Shown here: positions 38,236 through 46,349 of the stretch, in pieces | How the letters are laid out: each line of letters opens with the position of its first letter | How positions within the stretch are numbered: position 1 is the first letter of the stretch | Origin: Pseudomonas fluorescens | Lineage (GTDB): Bacteria; Pseudomonadota; Gammaproteobacteria; Pseudomonadales; Pseudomonadaceae | NCBI RefSeq assembly: GCF_902497745.1 | Contig: NZ_CABVHJ010000005.1 | Span: 310,001 to 374,000, forward strand | Length of the DNA: 64,000 nt | Direction: 5' to 3' | The notes under the pieces: model-generated | Seen by the model: only the letters and a program-made list of their open reading frames with translations | Told to the model about the DNA's origin: nothing | Databases searched by the model: none | Translations under genes and position numbers: made by a program

Positions 38236-39105
38236 GTGAGTCTCACAGTCATTGCGCAGCGTATGGGTAACACGAGCTTTCAGCGCCTGGTGACTGGCCT
38301 TGTCTTGAGCACCTTGCTGGTCGGTTGCTCCAGCACCAAATCGAGCAATGTGCGGGTGGTCGATCGCAACAATGCGGTGGCTCAGCGTCCTACAGTGACG
38401 ACCGGGCAGTATGTAGTCCGTCCGGGCGATACGATGTTTTCGATCGCGTTTCGCTACGGTTGGGACTACAAAGCCCTCGCGGCCCGGAACAATATTCCTA
38501 CGCCGTATACGATCCATCCAGGTCAGACAATTCGCTTTGATGGCCGCACCGGTTCAACGCCGACGGCGGTGGTGAGCAACAGCAGTTCTTCGCCTTCTTC
38601 GTCCAGTAAAACCACGGTAATCCGGCGCCAGGCAAATGGCACGACAACCACCACAACCACCGGTTCTACGGGGGCTGTACCGTCCGTCGCCAGTAAACCA
38701 GCCCCCGCTCCACTGCCTCCAGCGGGCCCGGCCCCGACCGGCTGGGGATGGCCATCTAATGGCATTCTGATTGGAAAATTCTCTTCAAACGGTAGTTTGA
38801 ATAAAGGAATTGATATCGCCGGAGATTTGGGACAGCCTGTTTTAGCTGCGTCTGATGGGACGGTGGTATACGCCGGGAGTGGCTTAAGGGGCTACGGCGA
38901 ATTAGTCATCATCAAACACAGCGAAACCTACGTCAGTGCCTACGGACATAACCGCAGGCTGTTGGTTCGGGAGGGACAGCAGGTCAAGGTCGGACAGACA
39001 ATTGCCGAAATGGGGTCAACGGGTACAGACCGGGTGAAACTGCATTTTGAGATTCGCCGCCAAGGTAAACCTGTAGATCCACTGCAGTTCCTGCCAAGAC
39101 GTTGA
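38236..39105 (+). CDS. nlpD: Lipoprotein NlpD: LysM plus degenerate LytM (M23) domain
   Basis: NlpD is an outer-membrane lipoprotein that activates the amidase AmiC for daughter-cell separation. I chose the GTG at 38236 (AAAGGGAGC upstream), giving 289 aa with lipobox LLVGC at Cys31; an internal ATG at 38263 would place the lipid Cys at 22. A LysM domain (about 57-100, YVVRPGDTMFSIA) is followed by a Ser/Thr/Pro linker and a C-terminal LytM domain (about 185-285). There NKGIDIAG replaces the HxGxD metal site of active M23 peptidases, so it should be an activator, not an enzyme. rpoS follows; in Pseudomonas its main promoter lies inside this gene. Confidence 0.92.
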   Translation: MSLTVIAQRMGNTSFQRLVTGLVLSTLLVGCSSTKSSNVRVVDRNNAVAQRPTVTTGQYVVRPGDTMFSIAFRYGWDYKALAARNNIPTPYTIHPGQTIRFDGRTGSTPTAVVSNSSSSPSSSSKTTVIRRQANGTTTTTTTGSTGAVPSVASKPAPAPLPPAGPAPTGWGWPSNGILIGKFSSNGSLNKGIDIAGDLGQPVLAASDGTVVYAGSGLRGYGELVIIKHSETYVSAYGHNRRLLVREGQQVKVGQTIAEMGSTGTDRVKLHFEIRRQGKPVDPLQFLPRR

Positions 39106-39211
39106 TTTGTAAGCCAGCCTGTTCCGTCACGTAGAGGGGACAGGCTCCAGCGCTGCCAAGGATAAAGGCGTCGCTTGAGCTTGGGGTCGAACTCACCAAA
39201 GGACTATAACA

Positions 39212-40219
39212 ATGGCTCTCAGTAAAGAAGTGCCGGAGTTTGACATCGACGATGAGGTTCTCCTTATGGAGACCGGCATCGATTCGGATTCGATGTCGAA
39301 TGATGAAGGGGCTGCTCCACCTTCCGTTCGTTCCAAATCCAAACACTCCGCTTCACTTAAACAACATAAGTACATCGATTACACGCGGGCACTTGATGCC
39401 ACGCAGTTGTATCTCAACGAAATCGGCTTTTCCCCATTGCTCTCCCCGGAGGAAGAAGTTCATTTTGCGCGCTTGTCGCAAAGTGGCGATCCGGCCGGGC
39501 GCAAGCGAATGATTGAAAGTAACCTGCGGCTGGTGGTCAAAATCGCCCGGCGTTACGTCAATCGGGGGCTGTCGCTGCTGGATCTGATCGAAGAGGGCAA
39601 CCTCGGGCTGATCCGCGCGGTGGAAAAGTTCGATCCCGAGCGTGGCTTCCGTTTCTCGACCTACGCGACCTGGTGGATTCGTCAGACCATCGAGCGCGCG
39701 ATCATGAATCAGACCCGGACCATCCGGTTGCCGATTCATGTGGTCAAGGAACTCAACGTGTACCTGCGGGCTGCACGGGAGCTGACGCAAAAGCTCGATC
39801 ACGAACCTTCACCCGAAGAAATCGCCAACCTGCTGGAAAAACCGGTGGGCGAGGTCAAGCGCATGCTGGGCTTGAATGAGCGGGTTTCTTCGGTCGACGT
39901 CTCGCTGGGTCCGGATTCGGATAAAACCCTGCTGGACACCCTCACTGATGATCGTCCAACCGATCCATGTGAACTGCTGCAGGATGACGACCTGTCGCAG
40001 AGCATCGATCAATGGCTGTCTGAGCTGACCGACAAGCAGCGCGAGGTGGTAGTACGCCGCTTCGGCCTGCGTGGTCACGAGAGCAGCACGCTGGAAGATG
40101 TTGGCCTGGAGATCGGCCTGACCCGGGAGCGGGTGCGGCAGATCCAGGTGGAAGGCCTCAAGCGCCTTCGTGAAATCCTCGAGAAAAATGGCCTGTCGAG
40201 CGAGTCGCTGTTCCAGTAA
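39212..40219 (+). CDS. rpoS: RNA polymerase sigma factor RpoS
   Basis: RpoS (sigma-38) is the general stress and stationary-phase sigma factor. The 335-aa protein has an acidic N-terminus, region 1.2 ([16 protein letters not shown]), the region 2 -10 recognition core ([21 protein letters not shown] split, then [16 protein letters not shown]), region 3, and region 4.2 ([25 protein letters not shown] split). It is followed by a strong terminator, then rsmZ. The 106 bp after nlpD may form part of its leader. Confidence 0.98.
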   Translation: MALSKEVPEFDIDDEVLLMETGIDSDSMSNDEGAAPPSVRSKSKHSASLKQHKYIDYTRALDATQLYLNEIGFSPLLSPEEEVHFARLSQSGDPAGRKRMIESNLRLVVKIARRYVNRGLSLLDLIEEGNLGLIRAVEKFDPERGFRFSTYATWWIRQTIERAIMNQTRTIRLPIHVVKELNVYLRAARELTQKLDHEPSPEEIANLLEKPVGEVKRMLGLNERVSSVDVSLGPDSDKTLLDTLTDDRPTDPCELLQDDDLSQSIDQWLSELTDKQREVVVRRFGLRGHESSTLEDVGLEIGLTRERVRQIQVEGLKRLREILEKNGLSSESLFQ

Positions 40220-40246
40220 GCGCCTCAAACGCCCGCCCGCAGAAAG

Positions 40247-40269
40247 CCCCGACTGGTTCGGGGTTTTTT
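40247..40269 (+). terminator. Rho-independent terminator of rpoS
   Basis: CCCCGA and TCGGGG form the stem around CTGGT, followed by TTTTTTG, 28 bp past the rpoS stop. Confidence 0.85.
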
Positions 40270-40354
40270 GTTGGCCTGGATTTAATGGTCATCTCGCAAG
40301 CCTTTTTCATTGTCAGACGTACGGTTGGCATTTCCATCGTTTGTAGTCTCGCGG

Positions 40355-40372
40355 TGTAAGCCTTGGCTTACT
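40355..40372 (+). promoter_or_regulatory. GacA upstream activating sequence of rsmZ
   Basis: TGTAAGCCTTGGCTTACT is an 18-bp palindrome matching the Pseudomonas GacA box (TGTAAG-N6-CTTACA) in all but the last base. It lies about 190 bp before the proposed rsmZ start, the usual distance. Between the terminator at 40269 and rsmZ I see no gene. A TAGTAT -10-like element is at 40531-40536, with no good -35, as expected for an activator-dependent promoter. Confidence 0.85.
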
Positions 40373-40544
40373 CTTTCGTAAGTCTTCACTATTTTTACAG
40401 TACGGTAGACGTCGATCGCCTCCGGCAGCGTTATTTAACTTGTTGATTTATATATTTATTTTTTTATGTGAAGTGCTTATTACAGCTGTTTTTGGTCCCT
40501 GGAGCCAATTGCTCTTGTCAGGGAACTCTCTAGTATCTGGGTTG

Positions 40545-40675
40545 TGTCGACGGACAGACACGCCCTTCAAGGAAGAGGGGAATGGACATCGCAGGACGCG
40601 ATTCATCAGGACGATGAAAAGGAATACAGGGAATAGGGAAAAAATGTGGGCGGGTCATACCGCCCCTTTTTTTTT
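40545..40675 (+). ncRNA. rsmZ: Regulatory small RNA RsmZ
   Basis: RsmZ sequesters RsmA/RsmE (CsrA-family) translational repressors and so relieves repression of secondary metabolism and biofilm genes under Gac control. The 131-nt segment starts TGTCGACGGACAGACAC and contains at least seven GGA motifs, several in predicted hairpin loops (AGGA at 40591-40620). It ends with the GGGCGG/CCGCCC hairpin and a T9 run. Its position between rpoS and fdxA is the conserved rsmZ locus, and the upstream GacA box supports the call. The 5' end is inferred from homology memory and may be off by a few bases. Confidence 0.93.
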
Positions 40676-40704
40676 GCCCGCAAAAAAGCACAGCGCGGAA
40701 AAGC

Positions 40705-40728
40705 AAAAAGGCCCGCAAGGGGCCTTTT
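40705..40728 (-). terminator. Terminator of fdxA
   Basis: On the minus strand AAAAGGCC and GGCCTTTTT-type arms pair around a GC-rich loop 20 bp past the fdxA stop and end in a T run. It is convergent with the rsmZ terminator. Confidence 0.75.
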
Positions 40729-40747
40729 CATTCGAGCGCGTGACAGA

Positions 40748-41071
40748 TCAGCGTTCGAGGTCTTTGATCTTGCCTTTGACGCCATCCCACTCTTCGGCAT
40801 CCGGCAGCGATTCTTTCTTCTCGGTGATGTTCGGCCAGATTTCAGCCAGTTCAACGTTGAGTTGAATGAATTCCTGCATCTCTTCCGGAACTTCGTCCTC
40901 GGAGAAAATGGCGACGGCCGGGCATTCCGGTTCGCACAGGGCGCAGTCGATGCACTCATCCGGGTGAATCACCAGGAAGTTCGGGCCTTCGTAAAAGCAG
41001 TCCACCGGACAGACTTCTACGCAGTCGGTGTACTTGCACTTGATGCAGTTGTCGGTGACGACGAAGGTCAT
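40748..41071 (-). CDS. fdxA: Seven-iron ferredoxin FdxA
   Basis: FdxA is a small cytoplasmic electron carrier with one 3Fe-4S and one 4Fe-4S cluster. The ATG at 41071 ([17 protein letters not shown]) follows an AGGAGA ribosome site and gives 107 aa; an in-frame start at 41113 would add a basic 14-residue segment absent from the family. The two cysteine clusters are [17 protein letters not shown] and [12 protein letters not shown], both near the N-terminus. It sits between rsmZ and mutS, the conserved Pseudomonas order. Confidence 0.96.
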   Translation of the reverse strand: MTFVVTDNCIKCKYTDCVEVCPVDCFYEGPNFLVIHPDECIDCALCEPECPAVAIFSEDEVPEEMQEFIQLNVELAEIWPNITEKKESLPDAEEWDGVKGKIKDLER

Positions 41072-41234
41072 TTCTAATTTTCTCCTCAGGCGGCGGCAGC
41101 GTTGCCCCTTCACGGTTGGGGTCGCCAGGTTCGGGAGCGATACCTGCTGGCCAGGCTATTAGCCAGCAGCATCCCAAACCGCGCGAGATTCTAACAGCTT
41201 GAAGCCGTTTGCGTTATATCCGCTTCTTCAGTGC

Positions 41235-43817
41235 TTATATCCGGTTCTTCAGTGCATAGAGCATTTCGAGCGCACGACGCGGGGTCAGGTCATCGATATC
41301 CAGCTTGGCCAGCTCATCCAGTACCGGATGCGGCAGGCTGGCGAACATGTCGCTCTGCTGCGGTGTTGCCGGTTTGCCCTTGGCTGCCGGCTTCGGCGCC
41401 TCGTGGGGCAAGGCAGTGTCTTCCAGTCGGCTCAAGTGTTCGCGTGCACGCACGATTACTTCGCTGGGAACACCGGCCAGTTGCGCCACCGCCAGACCGT
41501 AACTCTGGCTGGCCGGCCCCGGTAGTACGTGGTGCAGGAACACGATGCGTTCATTGTGCTCTGTAGCATTGAGATGCACGTTGGCCACCAGTGGCTCGGC
41601 TTCTGGCAACACGGTCAATTCAAAGTAGTGTGTGGCGAACAGAGTATAGGCACGCAGATGGGCCAGACGCTCAGCCGCAGCCCATGCCAGCGACAGACCG
41701 TCGAAGGTGCTGGTGCCGCGACCGACTTCGTCCATCAACACCAGACTGCGCTCGGTGGCGTTGTGCAGGATGTTGGCGGTTTCGCTCATCTCGACCATGA
41801 AGGTCGAACGGCCACCGGCCAGGTCATCACTGGAGCCAATGCGGGTGAAGATACGGTCGACCAGCGAGAGTTCGCAACTGGCCGCTGGTACGAAGCTGCC
41901 GATATGCGCGAGCAGCACGATCAGCGCGGTTTGACGCATGTAAGTGGATTTACCGCCCATGTTCGGGCCGGTGATCACTAGCATGCGCGTGTTGTCATCC
42001 AGACTCAGATCGTTGGCCACGAACGGCGTGGTCAGCACTTGCTCAACCACAGGGTGGCGACCCTGGGTGATACGCATGCACGGCTCACTGACGAAGCGCG
42101 GGCAGTTCAGGTCGAGGTTCAGTGCACGCTCGGCGAGGTTGCTCAACACGTCGAGTTCGGCCAGCGCGCCAGCGGTGTCCTGCAGCGGTGGCAACTGGCT
42201 GATCAGGTCTTCCAGCAGCGCCTCGTAGAGCATTTTCTCGCGGGCGAGGGCACGGCTCTTGGCCGACAGCGCCTTGTCTTCGAATTCTTTCAGCTCAGGC
42301 GTGATGAAACGCTCGGCGCCTTTGAGGGTTTGCCGACGGATGTAGTCCGCCGGCGCCGACTCGGCCTGCTTGCTCGGCAGCTCGATGAAGTAGCCGTGAA
42401 TGCGGTTGTAGCCGACTTTCAGGTGGCTCAGGCCGGTGCGGGCTTTCTCGCGGGCTTCCAGATCGATGAGGAACTGGCCGGCGTTTTCGCTCAGCGATTG
42501 CAGTTCGTCGAGTTCGCTGTCATAGCCGGTTTTCAACACGCCGCCGTCACGGATCACCGCTGGCGGGTTATCGATAATGGCTTTTTCCAGCAGTGCCGCC
42601 AGTTCCGGGTAAGTGCTGGTGGTGATCGCCAGACCTTGCAGGTGCGGCGCTTCCAGATCGGTCATCGCCACTTGCAGTTCAGGCAGGGCGCCAAGGGCGT
42701 CACGCAGCCGTGCGAGGTCACGAGGACGGGCATTACGCAGGCCGATCCGCGCGAGAATGCGCTCGATGTCGCCGATTTCCTTGAGCTGCGGTTGCAGCTT
42801 TTCGAAACGGTAGCGATCGAGCAGGCAAGTGATCGAGGTCTGGCGCGCCAGCAGCACGGTCAGATCGCGCAGCGGACGATTCAACCAGCGGGTCAGCAAA
42901 CGGCTGCCCATGGCGGTCTGGCAGCGATCAACCACCGATTGCAGGGTGTTGTCGCGGCCGCCGGCCAGGTTGGTGTCGAGTTCAAGATTGCGGCGGCTCG
43001 CACCGTCCAGCACCACCGTGTCGTCGAGGCGTTCGTGGCGCAGGCTGCGCAGATGGGGCAGGGCGGTGCGCTGGGTTTCCTTGGCGTAGGCCAACAGGCA
43101 ACCGGCAGCGCCGATGGCCAGGGTCAGGTTCTCGCAACCAAAGCCCTTCAGGTCTTGGGTGGAGAACTGCTGGCAAAGGCTTTTCAGCGCCGAATCACGC
43201 TCGAAATCCCACGGCGCACGGCGACTGACGCCACGGCGTTTTTCCGCGGGAAGATCCCTTGGCCAGTCGTCCGGGATCAGCAATTCCACCGGGTTGACCC
43301 GCTCCAGTTCCGCCAGCAGATTTTCCCAGCCTTTGATTTCCGACACACTGAAACTGCCGCTGGTGATGTCCAGCACAGCCAGACCGAACAGACGCTCGTC
43401 ACCCAGCAGCGCAGCGATCAGGTTGTCGCGGCGCTCGTCGAGCAGCGCCTCATCACTGACCGTACCCGGCGTGAGGATCCGCACCACCTGACGCTCCACC
43501 GGGCCTTTGCTGGTCGCCGGGTCGCCGACCTGCTCGCAGATCACCACCGACTCGCCAAGCTTGACCAGCTTCGCCAGATAGCCTTCCGCCGCATGGTAAG
43601 GAATGCCACACATCGGAATCGCCTGCCCCGCCGACTGCCCGCGCGCGGTCAGGGTGATGTCGAGCAACTTGGCCGCCTTCTTCGCGTCTTCGTAGAAGAT
43701 CTCGTAGAAGTCGCCCATGCGGTAGAACATCAGCTGATCCGGGTGCTGATTCTTCAGGCGCCAGTACTGCTGCATCATCGGGGTGTGGGAGGACAGGTCG
43801 GAGACGGCTTTATTCAT
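41235..43817 (-). CDS. mutS: DNA mismatch repair protein MutS
   Basis: MutS recognises mismatches and small loops and starts repair with MutL. From the ATG at 43817 ([21 protein letters not shown]) it is 860 aa; an upstream TTG at 43832 would add five residues. The mismatch-contacting [15 protein letters not shown] motif (Phe-x-Glu) is near residue 35, the connector and lever domains follow, and the ATPase has Walker [15 protein letters not shown] near 614, then the [14 protein letters not shown]alker B. An alanine/lysine-rich linker precedes the C-terminal tetramerisation tail. mutS is the left border of the tailocin locus. Confidence 0.97.
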   Translation of the reverse strand: MNKAVSDLSSHTPMMQQYWRLKNQHPDQLMFYRMGDFYEIFYEDAKKAAKLLDITLTARGQSAGQAIPMCGIPYHAAEGYLAKLVKLGESVVICEQVGDPATSKGPVERQVVRILTPGTVSDEALLDERRDNLIAALLGDERLFGLAVLDITSGSFSVSEIKGWENLLAELERVNPVELLIPDDWPRDLPAEKRRGVSRRAPWDFERDSALKSLCQQFSTQDLKGFGCENLTLAIGAAGCLLAYAKETQRTALPHLRSLRHERLDDTVVLDGASRRNLELDTNLAGGRDNTLQSVVDRCQTAMGSRLLTRWLNRPLRDLTVLLARQTSITCLLDRYRFEKLQPQLKEIGDIERILARIGLRNARPRDLARLRDALGALPELQVAMTDLEAPHLQGLAITTSTYPELAALLEKAIIDNPPAVIRDGGVLKTGYDSELDELQSLSENAGQFLIDLEAREKARTGLSHLKVGYNRIHGYFIELPSKQAESAPADYIRRQTLKGAERFITPELKEFEDKALSAKSRALAREKMLYEALLEDLISQLPPLQDTAGALAELDVLSNLAERALNLDLNCPRFVSEPCMRITQGRHPVVEQVLTTPFVANDLSLDDNTRMLVITGPNMGGKSTYMRQTALIVLLAHIGSFVPAASCELSLVDRIFTRIGSSDDLAGGRSTFMVEMSETANILHNATERSLVLMDEVGRGTSTFDGLSLAWAAAERLAHLRAYTLFATHYFELTVLPEAEPLVANVHLNATEHNERIVFLHHVLPGPASQSYGLAVAQLAGVPSEVIVRAREHLSRLEDTALPHEAPKPAAKGKPATPQQSDMFASLPHPVLDELAKLDIDDLTPRRALEMLYALKNRI

Positions 43818-43965
43818 CGGATTGTCAGGCAACTCGTTAAAAGGTGTAGGGCGAAAGCAGGGGCATCAGCCGGGCTTTTGCGCGATGGGCGCAAGGTTAC
43901 CATGGGCGGTCTGCCGGACGCAGGCATCGCAGCCGGGTGACGGTCTTCTTCATCGAAAAGTCGAT

Positions 43966-43982
43966 TTATGCGTTATTTATGC
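43966..43982. promoter_or_regulatory. Repeated TTATGC elements before the tailocin repressor gene
   Basis: TTATGC occurs at 43966-43971 and 43977-43982, 11 bp apart (one helical turn), and again at 44027-44032 at the start of the repressor gene. The motif shares ATGC cores with the downstream operator-like cluster at 44850-44918, suggesting autoregulation. No defined promoter boxes were resolved. Confidence 0.4.
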
Positions 43983-44019
43983 AATTCAGCATTTGTCTTC
44001 GCGTGTAACTTCAAGCACT

Positions 44020-44763
44020 ATGCGCGTTATGCAAAAACGCAACGTAGCCTCCGTCTTAAGAGCACTGCTCGACCAGCACGGGATCTCCCCCACGGAGCTC
44101 CACCGTCGCACCGGCGTGCCTCAATCCACTCTCTCGCGGATTCTCAGCGGGAAGATCGTCGATCCCTCGGATAAACACATTTCGAAGATCGCCGAGTACT
44201 TCGCCGTGAGCACCGATCAATTGCGCGGGCGCGCAGATGTCGTACCGTCGACCGGTGCCGGGCGCGATGACGTACACGCGGAACTCAAGGACATAATGCT
44301 GTGGGACGACGATACGCCTGTCGATGATGACGAAGTATCGGTGCCGTTCCTTCGCGAGGTTGAATTGGCTGCTGGATCAGGAAGATTCGTCATCGAAGAG
44401 AGCGAGCGCTCTAGCCTGCGCTTCGGCAAGCGCAGCCTGCGCCATAACGGCGTGCAGTTCGACCAGGCCAAGTGCGTCACAGTGCGCGGCAACAGCATGT
44501 TGCCGGTGTTGCGCGATGGCGCCACCGTCGGTGTGAATGCGGGCAAGTGCGGCATCGGCGACATCATTGATGGCGACCTTTACGCGATCAACCACAATGG
44601 CCAGTTGCGCGTGAAGCAACTCTACCGGCTGCCCACCGGCATTCGTCTGCGCAGCTTCAATCGCGATGAGCATCCGGACGAGGACTACAGCTTCCAGGAA
44701 ATCCAGGAAGAGCAGATCGTCATCCTCGGTCACGTCTTCTGGTGGGGCATGTACGCCCGCTAA
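44020..44763 (+). CDS. prtR: Tailocin repressor, CI/LexA-type with S24 autopeptidase (PrtR-like)
   Basis: This 247-aa repressor has an N-terminal helix-turn-helix of XRE type (about 12-65, with PTELHRRTGVPQSTLSRILS) and a C-terminal S24 domain. The autocleavage machinery is intact: Ala118-Gly119 in ELAAGSGRF, Ser159 in VRGNSMLPVL and Lys199 in RVKQLY. It should therefore be inactivated through RecA after DNA damage, inducing the tailocin genes, like PrtR of pyocins. A second start at 44029 (MQKRNVAS) is equally plausible. It is transcribed in the same direction as the tailocin genes, and no PrtN-like activator gene is seen in the window. Confidence 0.9.
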   Translation: MRVMQKRNVASVLRALLDQHGISPTELHRRTGVPQSTLSRILSGKIVDPSDKHISKIAEYFAVSTDQLRGRADVVPSTGAGRDDVHAELKDIMLWDDDTPVDDDEVSVPFLREVELAAGSGRFVIEESERSSLRFGKRSLRHNGVQFDQAKCVTVRGNSMLPVLRDGATVGVNAGKCGIGDIIDGDLYAINHNGQLRVKQLYRLPTGIRLRSFNRDEHPDEDYSFQEIQEEQIVILGHVFWWGMYAR

Positions 44764-44778
44764 CCCGACCCTCTTCAG

Positions 44779-44807
44779 AAAAACCCGCTCATTGGCGGGT
44801 TTTTTTT
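44779..44807 (+). terminator. Rho-independent terminator of the repressor gene
   Basis: AACCCGC and GCGGGTT pair around TCATTG and are followed by a long T run, 17 bp past the stop. It separates repressor transcription from the tailocin promoter region. Confidence 0.88.
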
Positions 44808-44849
44808 CGCCTTGATGAAACCGCCAAACCCTTGATCTGTGGAGCTTTC

Positions 44850-44918
44850 ATGCATCTGCGCATTTCTTTCGCATAAATAAATGCATTTGCGCATTGACTG
44901 TGTATGCATAAATGCATA
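44850..44918. promoter_or_regulatory. Operator-like repeat cluster controlling the tailocin genes
   Basis: Three ATGC-based sites lie in 69 bp: ATGCATCTGCGCAT (44850-44863), ATGCATTTGCGCAT (44881-44894, one base different, exactly 31 bp on) and TATGCATAAATGCATA (44903-44918, 7-bp arms). The region is AT-rich and sits between the repressor terminator and the first tailocin-region gene. It is the likely repressor operator/promoter; binding is inferred. Confidence 0.6.
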
Positions 44919-45173
44919 TTCTTGCCACCAAGCCGCTCGACAAAGCGGTTGGCAAGAAAGCTCTTTAGTTCCACAAGAACAGGCAGCGATGAACCGGCCT
45001 CAACGGTTCAGAGGGTTGGCAACTGACCCGGGTGCGCAGCGTAAAGCACCAGAAGCAGTTATCCGGCGGGCAGGGACCGCGGTCGGAAAAACAATTTGAA
45101 TGGACTCGTACCGCGCCAGTAGCGCCGAAAAGTCAGCTTCCTTCTTGGACACAGGATTTGAAGGAAGGCGAAG
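44919..45173 (+). other. Non-coding leader before the first chaperone-like gene
   Basis: This 255-bp stretch has no gene I can support. A 36-codon frame from the ATG at 44990 (MNRPQRFRGLATDP) is basic, lacks a hydrophobic segment, and is not recognised. The segment could be a transcribed leader between the operator cluster and the hairpin at 45187, or a decayed gene. Confidence 0.35.
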
Positions 45174-45186
45174 GAGCGCATTACTG

Positions 45187-45214
45187 AAAAGCCCGGCGGA
45201 CTGCCGGGCTTTTT
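45187..45214 (+). terminator. Terminator-type hairpin in front of chaperone-like gene 1
   Basis: AAAAGCCCGGC and GCCGGGCTTTTT form an 11-bp stem around GGACT. The flanks (GAGCGCATTACTG before, GGAATGCCT after; whole unit 45174-45223) are repeated almost exactly at 46235-46284, and in diverged form near 45672-45717. Confidence 0.8.
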
Positions 45215-45276
45215 GGAATGCCTGCCGAATGTTTTCACGACACGCATCTGAAATGACCATCCATGAGGAATATCCA

Positions 45277-45678
45277 ATGAATCTCTACGCACTGGTTGAA
45301 TACAACAAAGTCGTTCAATTGAAAGAAAGTGAAGTTCGTCCTGATGCACCGGCTTCGCCCACGTCTGCATGGGTCGATGCAACCGGGACAGAAGTGCGCG
45401 TGGGTTGGGGAGCAACTTTCAACGGCATCTGGACATTTACACCGCCATCAGATGAAGACTTGCGTAACGAAGCCGAGCAACAGAAATGGCAACTGCTGAA
45501 TGTCGCCGCTAACTGGCTTCTGCTCAACTCTCTTCAGTTCAAAGTCGACGTCGGCATCGCCACGGCGCAAGACCAGGCTCGCCTGCTAGCCCACAAACAG
45601 TACTCCATTGCTGTCAGCGACATCGATAAGCAGCCGGGTTACCCGGCCAATATCGTCTGGCCGGTAGCGCCTTACTGA
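45277..45678 (+). CDS. Tail-fibre-assembly-chaperone-like protein 1
   Basis: The 133-aa product starts at the ATG at 45277 with TGAGGAA 8 bp before it. Its N-terminal part (MNLYALVEYNKVVQLKESEV) is short and variable. The C-terminal half, with WLLLNSLQFKVDVGIAT and the ending HKQYSIAVSDID...YPANIVWPVAPY, resembles the W-x-Y-R...IxWPxxP ending of phage tail-fibre-assembly proteins (Caudo_TAP type). No fibre gene lies beside it; the nearest fibre, at 49.9 kb, has its own chaperone. It is a divergent relative of the next gene (both share a Lys-x-Asp-x-Gly and a terminal WPVAP). The function is inferred from the family pattern. Confidence 0.65.
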   Translation: MNLYALVEYNKVVQLKESEVRPDAPASPTSAWVDATGTEVRVGWGATFNGIWTFTPPSDEDLRNEAEQQKWQLLNVAANWLLLNSLQFKVDVGIATAQDQARLLAHKQYSIAVSDIDKQPGYPANIVWPVAPY

Positions 45679-45784
45679 AATGCATAAAGCCGGCAAGTTG
45701 CCTGGTTTTGCGTAATGCCTGGGGACGTTCAGGACGCTTGCAGAACGGCTGCGTCGAGTACTCGGAATAATCGGAGGCAAGACA

Positions 45785-46222
45785 ATGAATCGTTACGTGT
45801 TGGTCGGGACTGTTTATAAAACGGGATATCAAATAGCCCTGCAAATTATCGAGTCGGAAGATGCCATACCCACGACCCTTCCGGATGGGGTAACGGATGC
45901 GTGGTGGTATGACATCACCGGGTATACGACCGCGCATGTCGGATGGAAGGTCTTCAATCTGGATGAGGAAGGTTTGCTCTTCGTCGAGCCGACTGAGCAA
46001 GAGCACCTCAAGATAACCACCGCGCGCATGCAGGAGCGGTTTGACGCCGCGACGCTTTGGATCGCGTTCAACCCATTGCAGCACAAGGTTGATCTTGGTG
46101 CTGCGACGCCAGCAGAAGTATCGAAGTTAGCGCTGTACAAACAGTACTGGGTCGACGTCAGCGAAGTCCGTAATCAGTCTGGTTATCCATCCACGATCAA
46201 CTGGCCAGTGGCTCCCTTCTAG
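45785..46222 (+). CDS. Tail-fibre-assembly-chaperone-like protein 2
   Basis: The 145-aa product starts at 45785 after TCGGAGG. Its C-terminal half (WIAFNPLQHKVDLGAATPAEVSKLALYKQYWVDVS split, ending YPSTINWPVAPF) aligns by eye with the preceding gene, while the N-terminal half is different. This pattern, a conserved tail with a swapped head, fits fibre chaperones that recombine with their cognate fibres. It is followed by a near-copy of the hairpin that precedes gene 1, then the holin. Not confidently assigned to a named family. Confidence 0.62.
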   Translation: MNRYVLVGTVYKTGYQIALQIIESEDAIPTTLPDGVTDAWWYDITGYTTAHVGWKVFNLDEEGLLFVEPTEQEHLKITTARMQERFDAATLWIAFNPLQHKVDLGAATPAEVSKLALYKQYWVDVSEVRNQSGYPSTINWPVAPF

Positions 46223-46247
46223 CTGAAGGCACGAGAGCGCATTACTG

Positions 46248-46275
46248 AAAAGCCCGGCCCGAGCGTCGGGCTTTT
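46248..46275 (+). terminator. Terminator-type hairpin after chaperone-like gene 2
   Basis: AAAAGCCCG and CGGGCTTTTT pair around a longer loop. It is the second copy of the unit at 45174-45223. It lies only about 75 bp before the holin, so read-through, antitermination or a separate promoter is needed for the tail genes. Confidence 0.75.
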
Positions 46276-46349
46276 TGGAATGCCTACCTCAAGAGAAATC
46301 GATTGAACCCAACACACACCACTCATCAATCACCCCCGGGAGGCGTGAC

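Noticed and set aside
40440..40865. 141-codon plus-strand frame across rsmZ
   Set aside because: It runs through the rsmZ RNA and its terminator and into antisense fdxA; the sequence is better explained by the small RNA.
42039..43940. 633-codon plus-strand open frame opposite mutS
   Set aside because: It is antisense to mutS, shadow-like in composition, and extends past the mutS start without domain content.
43833..44019. Phage attachment site at the mutS border
   Set aside because: No direct repeat, tRNA gene end or integrase is seen; the tailocin locus looks fixed and the right border is outside the window.
44990..45100. 36-codon frame MNRPQRFRGL in the tailocin leader
   Set aside because: It is short, has no clear ribosome site or known relative, and may equally be non-coding leader; kept only as a note in the leader entry.
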